A stretch of 64,000 nt of DNA, taken from the NCBI GenBank assembly GCA_949710005.1, contig OX453276.1:2312701-2376700 (forward strand), in the 5' to 3' direction. Below are positions 1 through 9,100 of this stretch, piece after piece. Positions within the stretch are counted from its first letter, which is position 1. The number at the start of each line of letters is the position of its first letter. The DNA comes from Ricordea florida. Taxonomy: Eukaryota; Cnidaria; Anthozoa; Corallimorpharia; Ricordeidae. The notes beneath the pieces are model-generated. The model saw only the letters and a list, made by a program, of their open reading frames with translations. It was not told the origin of the DNA and did no database searches. Both the position numbers and the translations under genes were made by a program.

Positions 1-620
1 CTTCCCTGCAAACCACTGTATGCCCCTGTACACCCTGGAAGACTATATGGTGGCCTACCATGAATTATATGCCCCATTTCCTCCCTTCAAACAAAATGAT
101 TGGTGCTATGGTTTTCATCAGGTGACATACGGAACCTTATTAAAGTTGTTACCCCATCACCAACACAGAGAATCTCTGGAGGCTTTTTTTTTTGTTTCAT
201 TTTCATTCCAGAGCAGTTGGGTGTTACAGTTCTTTATTTTTTACTATTCCTAGTAATTTTAAATTAAGACGAGCAAATTCCATTTTATGTATGAAGTTAA
301 TTTGGACAATTCCCCGAAGGCGCCGAGTTCGTGTTTTTGTGAATTGACCTAGATTTCGGTTTGGTTTTGGCTTTGATCCACTGACACTACTCCTCAGTAA
401 AACAAATTCATTGTTTGCTCAATTAAAAAGGGTTTAAGCTAATGAGCTCGACTACTGGTGCTAAACGGGAAAATGGTTTTGCTTTGAGAAACTTTAACAG
501 TCAAAAGCACTATTCGTTTGCGAGTCGTTCATCAAAACTATTCCTTGGTTGAACATTTTTTACTCGTACGATTGTGACTATTCGCGCGAAATTCTGTCTG
601 CGGGATTTCATCTATTAATT
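1..620. other. intergenic, no gene recognised
   Basis: AT-rich sequence with only short spurious reading frames. I see no exon with paired splice sites and no recognisable domain on either strand. Confidence 0.5.
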
Positions 621-725
621 AACAATTAGACCCGTAGCCTGCAAGGGCTACGGGTCAATAGCCCATGAGGCGAAGCCGAATGGGCTATTGACCTGTAGCC
701 CTTGAGGGCGAAGGGTCTAATTGTT
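621..725. mobile_element. short palindromic MITE-like element
   Basis: The ends are inverted copies of AACAATTAGACCC (621-633 and 713-725). The interior is also largely self-complementary: the segment reading GGGCTACGGGTCAATAGCCC pairs with the GGGCTATTGACCTGTAGCCC segment. It is about 105 bp with no coding capacity. The end sequence with its CCTTCGCCCTCAAGGGC motif resembles the 25-bp unit of the minisatellite at 51.2-51.9 kb. Confidence 0.7.
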
Positions 726-923
726 TTAGTATCACCCAACTAGTCGGACAGAAAAAGCAATAATAAAGTTAGCAAATGCAAGTTGAAGAAAGATTTATTT
801 GGGAATAAAACAAAAGGAAGCGCCACGAATTTCGCTACTCGAGGACTATTACTAATAGACCTCTAGTAGCGTAGCCAATCAGATTGCGGCATTTACATAA
901 GTCCACTAGTTGGGTGATACTAA
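726..923. mobile_element. MITE with perfect 19-bp terminal inverted repeats
   Basis: TTAGTATCACCCAACTAGT at 726-744 is exactly inverted at 905-923, giving a 198-bp non-coding element. It directly abuts the palindromic element ending at 725, so two MITEs are adjacent or nested. The transposase family is not identifiable from this copy. Confidence 0.8.
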
Positions 924-1755
924 TACTTGTTAGTCCAGGATTTGTTAAAATACTGTTCAGTGGCTTCAGCAGTACCACAATTCAATGAGATAAATAAGTT
1001 CATATTTACTGGCAGACAGAACTCTATTCGAGCAGTTGTTCACGCAAATCAAAACTTTACCCAACTGTGTTCATAGAACCTCTATTCTGTACTGCAACTC
1101 GCACGAAGAAGTAAGTCCTTTTGGAGTATTGATTTAAACTTTCACATCCATCTTAATCTGAACTTTTGACAGAGTTTTCTATAGATTTGACTCTAGTGCG
1201 CCGTAGAAGGCAAAGTGATAGTTTTTGCCTTACCATGGAGCCGCATATTGGTACCATCCGAACCCGAAAGGGCGAGTGAATGTCGACTGGTAGGTCGGCT
1301 ACGGAAAGGTCTTCCACGCCATTTCCTAAGTCCGAGGATGCGTAAAGTTAACTTAAAAACAAATTAAGATCCTGGAACTGCACGCGTTTCACTGTGGACC
1401 TGAAAACTTTTGGGCTCCGAAAACCAATTCTACAAACCTGTTTTACCACGTCCTGAAGAAAAAAGTATTCCTCTCTCTGGCAAAGTTCAATAGACAAGAA
1501 CACTTTCGTTACCAAACTAACCAAAATCTGTCCGGAAAGTATCGGGCTTTTCAAGAATTAACCATCAAGCCATTTTTTTGAGAGGGGTTAGGCAATTTTG
1601 TCTTGTTAGGAATTGTTTTTCCTTTACTGAAAATGTCCGTCTTTTCTCTCCTGGTCCACTGTGCATGATTACTTTTTATACTTTTGCTGTGCAGGAATTT
1701 TTGCCAATATGGCAATATCTGTCGAGACATTTACGATAGCGAAAGACTGAAGGAA
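924..1755. other. intergenic, no gene recognised
   Basis: No coding exon is recognisable on either strand. The one minus-strand frame of about 68 codons (1348-1554) has no domain, signal peptide or splice context. Confidence 0.5.
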
Positions 1756-1759
1756 TTAA

Positions 1760-1963
1760 CCCTTTAAGCCCCAATATCAATATTCTTTTTCTCCTAACTG
1801 TTCTCTTATATTTGTTATGTTACTAATGAGAAGAATTTGTTTAGATATCAATACAACTCTTGGTGATCATTTTCGTTATTCTCATAACCTAGGCTGAATG
1901 GTTGATGAACAGTGAATATTGTAATGAGAAATTGGATGCTGGTCACTACTAGGACGTTAAGGG
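1760..1963. mobile_element. TTAA-inserted MITE (piggyBac-type), copy A
   Basis: A 204-bp element flanked by TTAA on both sides (1756-1759 and 1964-1967). The left end begins CCCTTTAAG and the right end finishes with the inverted form. A second copy of the same length lies at 30720-30923 in the opposite orientation, also between TTAA duplications. TTAA target duplication and CCCTTT ends are hallmarks of the piggyBac superfamily. There is no coding capacity. Confidence 0.85.
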
Positions 1964-2039
1964 TTAACTATCATTGCAGCTTCAATGAGAAATGTTTGGT
2001 TTTGCATAACATAGCAGAAGATTGTACTACTCTAACATT

Positions 2040-2125
2040 TCGCATCTAATTTCTCATTTCAATATTCGCTGTTTATCAACCATTCAGATTATGAGAATAA
2101 CGAAAGTGATCACCAAAAAAGAGTT
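2040..2125. mobile_element. partial copy of the TTAA-type MITE
   Basis: This segment repeats, in inverted orientation, the interior of the element at 1760-1963 (the TTTCTCATTTCAATATTCGC... to GTGATCACCAAAAAAGAG part). It lacks both ends, so it is a decayed or truncated relative. Confidence 0.6.
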
Positions 2126-2344
2126 CGCATACAAATGCTGTATGGCTTCGTATTCAAACGTTCCTTTCATATCAGGAGTGTATAATTCAGTTTGATAAAA
2201 ATTAAACTTGAGTTAAATTTGTCGTAGGTACCAATACCAAAGCTTCATTTTTTTTAATCTGAGATTTCATCCAAAAATATGACATTGCCACAGAACAATG
2301 GCTTTTCATAGAATGGCTACTCTCCACGCTTTAACCTACAGGGG

Positions 2345-2830
2345 AAAAAGTTAGAACCAAAACAAATTACAGTACAGTACTGTTCAGACAATGGTTACAC
2401 AGATGAAAAATGTAGAACCACACTGTATAGTAAAACAAACAGTACCACAGTACAGTTCTGTTCAGTAGCTTTACAAAGAATGGTCACACTGCATGGTTTG
2501 ATCCACAGATGAAAAAGTTAGAACCACACTGTATAGTAAAACAAACAGTACCACAGTACAGTTCTGTTCAGTAGCTTTACAAAGAATGGTCACGCTGCAT
2601 GGTTTGATCCAGAGATGAAAAAGTTAGAACCACACTGTATAGTAAAACAAACAGTACCACAGTACAGTTCTGTTCAGTAGCTTTACAAAGAATGGTCACG
2701 CTGCATGGTTTGATCCAGAGATGAAAAAGTTAGAACCACACTGTATAGTAGAACAAATTAAACAGTACCAATGTACAGTACTGTTCAGGAGCTTTTCATA
2801 GATTGCTCACGCTGCATGATTTGATCCACA
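2345..2830. repeat. 106-bp satellite-like tandem array 1
   Basis: About five head-to-tail units of a 106-bp monomer. Successive GTTAGAACC starts at 2517 and 2623 give the period. Each unit contains AACAGTACCACAGTACAG, TTCAGTAGCTTTACAAAG and GGTTTGATCCACAGATG. Related arrays occur at 11.56-12.2, 35.3-36.9 and 38.6-39.2 kb. Reading frames inside the array are by-products of the repeat. Confidence 0.92.
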
Positions 2831-3073
2831 GAAGAAGAGAATTCGAACCACAATGTTTAGAAGAACACAGCACAGTGCTTTTCAGGAACAGTAACGTGAC
2901 ACAAAGAGTTCACGTTGGATGTTTTCGTTGATAGAAGAAAATATTTCCTTGATATATTCCAAGGTTGCTTGTTTTTTATATAAATTATAACCTTACTAGG
3001 AATCTGTTTCATTTTCTGCTCATATGATATAATATTTTATCAATATTTATTTATTTGATACTTATATTTCAAA
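2831..3073. repeat. non-tandem tail of satellite array 1
   Basis: About 240 bp homologous to the tail after array 4 (about 39125-39375). Shared pieces include GTGCTTTTCAGGAACAGTAA, GATAGAAGAAAATATTT and TTTATCAATATTTATTTATT. Array plus tail therefore seems to be one mobile unit. The homology ends within the stop codon of the adjacent GPCR. Confidence 0.75.
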
Positions 3074-4099
3074 TTAAATATTGGAATCTCGGCACCTGAA
3101 TATTTTTGCATACTCATCTCTAAAGGCTTTATTTAAGAGCCCGTATATAAGAGGATTTGTGGCAGCGGTAATGAACAGTAAGTAATCGTACATCAAGTGT
3201 ACCCAACGAGGAAGAGAGAATCCACTGACATATAAAACGCCGACCACACAAACTGGAACCCACAGAATGCAAAACACAAGAACAATGGCGAAAATCATCT
3301 TTGAGATTCGAATGTCTTCCACACGACATGTCGGAAGGCCGTGGTTCTGTCGAGGGGACTGGGCTCCCCTTAAACTTGGACCCACCAGCACTGTGTGCTG
3401 GTGCACTGCTCGGTAGACTTTGAAATACGACAGCAATACCACGGTCAGCGGAGTTATTATAAAGGTTAGGAAACACGGTAGGAGGACTATTCTTTGCGTG
3501 GAAGGGTCTGAGAACGCGGGAATGCAAAAGAAATGAGGTGCAAATTGGAACCAACCGTTTCCGAGAAATACCAATCCAAGAGACATCGCGGCAGACACTG
3601 CGAGAGATGCGATTGCCACAAACAATGCGAACTTTCTTGTGAAGATTTTTCTGTACCTTACAGGACGCACAACTCGGTAATATCGATTCACCGCGGTCAC
3701 GGAAACAATCATCAAAGAATAAGCCATCCAAATATTGATCACTTGACCCTGGATTTGACAAATCGTTTCGCCATACACCCACTGACCTGTAATGGCGGCG
3801 CCTAGCGTCAGTGGCATGCATGTGACTGCCATGAACCAATCAAATATCGCCAGCGAGAGGATGTGCCAGTGAGTGATGCTTCGCAGTCCTGGGTTTCTTG
3901 AAATGGCCGTGATCACGAATAAATTCCCCACTATAGCAACTATATCGATGAGTAAAAACAGCAATGATTCAACAATAACAGACTGTTGGCTACGTTGCAT
4001 CAAAACTTCCTGGTACGGCATTTCTGCTGTCGGAGGAGGTGAATTATACGCCACTGTACACAGTCGAAAGTTCGAACTTTCAAATCTTCCGTTTTCCAA
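3074..4099 (-). CDS. class A (rhodopsin-like) G-protein-coupled receptor, single exon
   Basis: 341 residues in one open frame, expected in the plasma membrane and coupling to heterotrimeric G proteins. Seven hydrophobic segments lie near residues 41-66, 77-101, 112-138, 157-180, 204-229, 265-291 and 300-322. Class A landmarks: GN in TM1 (58-59), LAIFD in TM2, Trp in the first outer loop with Cys114 at TM3, NRY (138-140) in place of DRY, ILWVP in TM6 and NPLIY (315-319) in TM7. The NRY motif and overall look resemble melatonin-receptor-like orphan receptors, but the ligand cannot be named. There is no TM7 lysine, so it is not an opsin. The first Met gives a 40-residue N-terminus; Met27 is an alternative start. 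The stop codon lies at the very end of a repeat tail, so the 3' UTR is repeat-derived. Confidence 0.93.
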   Translation of the reverse strand: MENGRFESSNFRLCTVAYNSPPPTAEMPYQEVLMQRSQQSVIVESLLFLLIDIVAIVGNLFVITAISRNPGLRSITHWHILSLAIFDWFMAVTCMPLTLGAAITGQWVYGETICQIQGQVINIWMAYSLMIVSVTAVNRYYRVVRPVRYRKIFTRKFALFVAIASLAVSAAMSLGLVFLGNGWFQFAPHFFCIPAFSDPSTQRIVLLPCFLTFIITPLTVVLLSYFKVYRAVHQHTVLVGPSLRGAQSPRQNHGLPTCRVEDIRISKMIFAIVLVFCILWVPVCVVGVLYVSGFSLPRWVHLMYDYLLFITAATNPLIYGLLNKAFRDEYAKIFRCRDSNI

Positions 4100-4142
4100 C
4101 GTCGAAATATACCATGCTGTTTTGACCTCTTTTCGAAAATAA

Positions 4143-5700
4143 GAAAATGTTGCAATTCTTCCACTTGACCCAAGGAGATAGATTATACACCACTATTCAC
4201 GGTCAAAAATTCAAACATTTTATATCTCCGTCCGTTTTCCAATGTGGAGATTTTCCGTGCTGTTTCTAGCGAATCCAGCTTAAGACAATGCCCATCAACT
4301 GAAAATTCCACTCACGTTCACTGATGCGATACTTTGGTCCACCAATGTCAGTACCACCATATAAATGTCGGGGTCCGTTTTTTCCCCCGTTCAAAAACCT
4401 TGTAAAAGAAATCCAATCCGCCACGGGAGTCTCATCGCAAAACCGTCAACTACTTCGTTTTCGGTATAGCAACAGAAAATACGTCTGCCGGTTGTGTTGG
4501 AGTCGCTTGATGATGAATGAACAGCGACGTTGGTTAACGTCTTATTTTGAGCGTGCATATCATATCTATACTCTTCACTTTTGTCGCCGAGCTGTCTTTA
4601 TTTGTCTGCCCGGCGTTATAGCTTTCACCTTAAGAAAAACAAATTTCAATTTAAAAATTATTTAGTTTTTCATTACATTGCTGTTTCTGCAAATTCTCAT
4701 TTCCTACTCAACAGACTACGATATAAACTATGCTTTTATATTAAATCAACTCGATATACTTCATTTCTGTGTTAGTACAGGTTTGCCACCTTGTTATTAG
4801 AAAGCGAACGTGAGAATATGAAGAATATTTATTGCGCTAATATTTACTTTTGTGAGTTTAAACCAACACCAGGATATCCTGTTAAATAGACGAAATTCGT
4901 TTTTATCACGACCTAATGAAACGAGTTATGAATTTTAACTTTCATTTTTACTTTTTAGACTTTCTTTAGATTGCATTAAACCCTGAAAACACATTATGTG
5001 GGTAACTGACGAGGCAATCCGCTTAAGGCCTAAATTAAGGACTTAAATTCAGTTGAAAATGTGAAAACTATGTTAGGACAGAAAAGTGACAAGTAATTTA
5101 AAATCAAACATCTTGATGAAATGTAGAGTTACCCAGAAGGGCATTTAATATGACAGGCATTATTAAGTTGGCAGTTTCTTTAGAAGTAAATCCGCCGTTT
5201 TCAAATTTGAAAGACATCTGCAACGATTAAGATTTTAAGACAATGTTACTCACATTCTCTTTTGCTTTGTTGACGCTGGGGGAGGGGTAGGGGAGGGGTG
5301 GAACTATCCCTCTAACCTGGAATGAAAATGTGACCAGTGAATTGCTTCTGGAAAATTCTGGCAAGGGCGCAAATAATCTGCATGTCATCCATGTCCGCAT
5401 CAATGATCATCGTTAAAAACGTTTATGCTTTTTCGGCGAAAATAAATGAATAACAAACAAAGCTACATGAAACGCCCTTTTGAACTCAAATTCCTATTTT
5501 AAATCTAAAACTGATTCTCGTTCAAAAAGCTCGAGCGCCTAATGTTTCATTCGAACTTGTTTTTGGATCGTGTTTTACGTAAAACACCTTTTTGAATCGA
5601 AATATTGTCATGGGCAGTCGAACCTTGATTTCGAGACAATCGAGGTCGAGATAGCGAGGTTCGACTGTACATACACAAACACACTAAATTCACTACAGAG
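4143..5700. other. intergenic between two minus-strand receptor genes
   Basis: This holds the upstream region of the class A GPCR and the region beyond the adhesion GPCR 3' end. Around 4143-4320 a TATACGCCACTGTACACAGTCGAAAG-like segment of the receptor leader recurs imperfectly. Only short spurious frames are present and no exon is recognised. Confidence 0.5.
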
Positions 5701-5715
5701 ATGAGTTAGCAAATC

Positions 5716-5721
5716 TTTATT
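5716..5721 (-). terminator. candidate polyadenylation signal of the adhesion GPCR gene
   Basis: AATAAA on the minus strand, about 245 bp beyond the stop codon at 5966-5968. It is the first canonical hexamer I see downstream. It is a position-based inference without transcript support. Confidence 0.45.
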
Positions 5722-5818
5722 TCTAAAGCTCATTGCTTACATTTAAAACAGTTTTGTGAGTATACGACGATATATTATTGTTTTTTCTTGTCAATTATTC
5801 CTCTTTTTGGTAGTGTGT

Positions 5819-5938
5819 GTGGTTCAATTTTTCCTAGGTTTTAATTTTATTTTCCTTTGTTTTTTGGTATGGTAATGTATTATAATGAGTTTGAAACAAA
5901 GGAAAATAAAATTCAAACCATGGATAAAATTGAACCAC
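5819..5938. repeat. imperfect inverted repeat (foldback) in the adhesion GPCR 3' UTR
   Basis: Arms of about 45 bp (5819-5863 and 5894-5938) are complementary except for a few bases around CCTAGG/CCATGG. The loop is about 30 bp. The right arm is found again, diverged, at about 22670-22735, so this is a dispersed foldback repeat. It would form a long hairpin in the predicted 3' UTR. Confidence 0.75.
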
Positions 5939-5965
5939 AACAGATACAAACATTTATATTTGCGT

Positions 5966-6136
5966 CTAGCTTTCCATGGGTGCTATTCTGTTTTGTCGAC
6001 GGTTCCATTCTTCTGTTGCTTCTTGTTTGCATGAATTGTTATGAGTTGAAGTGGTAGGTGGTGGAATCCCTGATTTGAAGAAATAACTTGCTCTTTTCTT
6101 CAGTCTTATTATTCTCTTGTTCCACATTGCCTGGAT
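5966..6136 (-). CDS. adhesion GPCR exon 19: cytoplasmic tail and stop
   Basis: Starts after a strong acceptor (TTTGACCTTCCCAG) in phase 0, encodes IQAMWNKRIIRLKKRASYFF then a polar Pro/Thr/Asn-rich end, and stops at TAG (5966-5968). It is 57 codons including the stop. The basic stretch right after TM7 is typical of adhesion GPCR tails. Confidence 0.8.
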   Translation of the reverse strand: MQAMWNKRIIRLKKRASYFFKSGIPPPTTSTHNNSCKQEATEEWNRRQNRIAPMES

Positions 6137-9100
6137 CTGGGAAGGTCAAAAACAAACAAATTCGATGAAAAACAACGAAGCTTGACTTCATTTCCCAAAC
6201 TTAAGCCCTAATATACGTGTCAAAGATAGAGACGTTTCTATTTCTTAAGAGTGAAGGATAAAACGGTTTTCAAGTCTTCTGTTTATAGATTTCTGTTTAA
6301 AAATATCTGTGTTAGTATATACAAACTCAGCAATCTGATTGGCTCTCCACCTCTACCTTTCTGAGCAATCAGAAATCGAGGTGCACATTGCCAGAATATT
6401 CGTTAAGCCACTATTCACAGAGATTGAAGAGAATAATTGTTTTAGTATATAACAATAAAGCAACCTCAGTAGGGAGATTAAGAAATTTAATTCTTGAAGC
6501 GTAATCCGTACGACAAAAAGACTCACTGGGTTTTATTTTGCACGTGCAGTTTTCTGTCGTTCATTTGCGCTATTGTTTGGTTCTACCCTGGTTAACATTT
6601 CATCGTGGTAGTGTTTTGCTTAATTTTCCTAGTAAAACCTCTTCGAAAATGCTGTAAAGTGAGGACCGAAGGTGGCAATATTTCGGTAGCTTGGACGCCA
6701 TTTTGTTTTTTCTTAACCCTTTCATACATTTTGTGGTTCCACAACAACATAACAAACATTCCGCAAAACAACCACGTGATAATTATTTAGCTGACGAACG
6801 TTGGGTCCTGAGGAAGGGCATAGGATACACAGAGAGAAGACTGGGTTTAGTGGAAGCCATGTTGTTTTTACCGGAGACATGTGAGTGCTGTTGATCTTGC
6901 TGTGGACTTCTCACGATCCAGGTAAGTGGAACTTCTTTATGGAATCAAATTTTGTCGTTCGAAAGCCGGAAAAAAATTTTTTAGCGTCTTTGAAGATCTG
7001 TTTTTTAGATCGGAAACAAACATTTGAAGTGATGAATATGATCGAGTCGAAGCGTGGTTGATTCTATTTGTTGTTCCAGAACAACAACATGCAGCAAGGG
7101 GTCAAATTTCCTTTACATGATGACATTCTGTTTTTTATATTTCTATGTTGTAAAAATATTGTTTTTAGAAGGAGAACCTGTGTGATCATACAAAGAACAA
7201 ACATACCTCCTTAAGTGAAAGTTTGCTGTCATTAAATTGTGTTTTCATGCTTTGTTATGTTAGCTTATTTTAGAAAAATTTCTGTTGATATCAATTTATT
7301 ATTACTATTTCTTCTCATCTCTTGCTTTTTATCCGGTTTCACATGTGATTTTATTACATTTGATGCTTAAGATGTATTCTATGCTGATATATACAGTACT
7401 GTATTTTTCACTACATTATATTTTACTCTTTAGGTTTGTAAAGCAATGGCTACATCTGGCCCTTCTGGTATATCAACAAGGTCCTTTTATGGAGCAAGGG
7501 CTCGGGCCCAACGTGAAAGAAATCATTTCACAGTCATTGAGCCGAATTTTGACGAGAGTGATGGGGAAAGTGATTCTAACGAAGATGAACTGGCTAGCAT
7601 AGATGAAGATGAAAGCAATTATTCCTCACAGTCTGACACAGAGGAAAGTGGTGACGAATGTGATGCTGAGGTAGGTGGTGGTGATAACGGTGAAAGAGCT
7701 GTTGAAGAAAACAATGCTGCAGGGAGTTCCGGTACCAGTGGAAATACCCAAAGTATGCGATGGCGGAAGCGGCAACCCGTTTTGTATGATGTCAATTTTA
7801 AAGGAGAGCCTTTTCCTCCACCACCCGTAGAGGAGTACACGCCATTACAGTACTTCAAGCACTTCTTCGATGATGCCTTGATTGATCACATAGCAGAACA
7901 GACAAACTTATACTCTGTGCAATCAACAGGATCGTCGATATGTGTAGATCATGATGAAATGGAGATGTACTTGGGGGTGCTGGTAATGATGTCAATCATT
8001 AAATTACCACAAATAAGGATGTATTGGTCCAGTGAAACCAGAGTCCCTTCTGTGGCAGATGTCATGTCAATCAACCGATTTGAAAAAATAAAACAGTATT
8101 TTCATTGTAATGACAACACCAAACATGTTCCAGTTACTCACGAGGATCATGACAAACTGTTCAAGGTACGACCCGTTATCAACTCTTTGGTGGAAAAATG
8201 CAGGCAGGTACCTCAAGAGGAGTACCACTCTGTGGATGAGCAAATAATTCCTACAAAGAGCCGTACAAGTTTAAAGCAGTACCTGCCCAATAAACCTAAC
8301 AAGTGGGGCATTAAGGTTTGGGCTAGATGTGGAGTTAGTGGCATGGTCTATGATTTTGAGATATACACAGGGAAATCAAGTAAGGCAGAAGCCCAGCCAA
8401 ATTTACTCATGGGTGGTAATGTTGTGTATCGCTTGACTCGAACACTGCCTAGAAATGTCAACCATAAAGTATTCTTTGACAATTTCTTTTCCTCAATAGC
8501 CCTGATGAATTGCTTGAAAAAGGATGCCTTTTGGGCTGTCGCCACCATCCGAAAGGATCGCCTAAAAGGTGCAGCTGACCATTTGCTGAGTGAAAAAGAA
8601 TTGAAGAAGAAAGGCCGTGGTTCCTTTGATTATGTTGTCGAGGCTAACTCGGGTGTAACTGTTCTTCGGTGGTTCGACAATGGCTTGGTGCAAATGGTTT
8701 CTAACTATGTTGGAAATGATCTTGCTTCCCAAGCACGGCGTTGGTCAAAGAAGGAGGGGAGGTTCATTAACATTGAAAGGCCAACTATGGTTGTGGAGTA
8801 CAACTGTCACATGGGTGGCGTTGACCTGTGCGACATGCTGCTTTCCTTGTATCGGATCCGTCACCGGTCAACAAAATACTACATGCATATTGTATTTTAT
8901 TGCATTGGGGTGGCTGTTGTCAATGGTTGGCTGTTGTATAGGCGGCACATGGATCAGAAAAATGTGCCAGCTAAAAATCAGCTTTGCCTGCTGAAGTTTC
9001 AGGCAGACTTAGCTGCAAGTCTTTGTAAGGCAGGAAAAATCTGTGGGGAGGCGGTACGACAAAGAGGCAGACCATCTTCAACTCCGCCTGTTCCTGTTGC

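Noticed and set aside
3129-3839. 236-residue minus-strand frame inside the GPCR
   Set aside because: Shadow frame of the receptor, with no domain; the 341-residue frame has all class A motifs.
3074-4099. Opsin identity for the class A receptor
   Set aside because: TM7 (FITAATNPLIYG) has no retinal-binding lysine.
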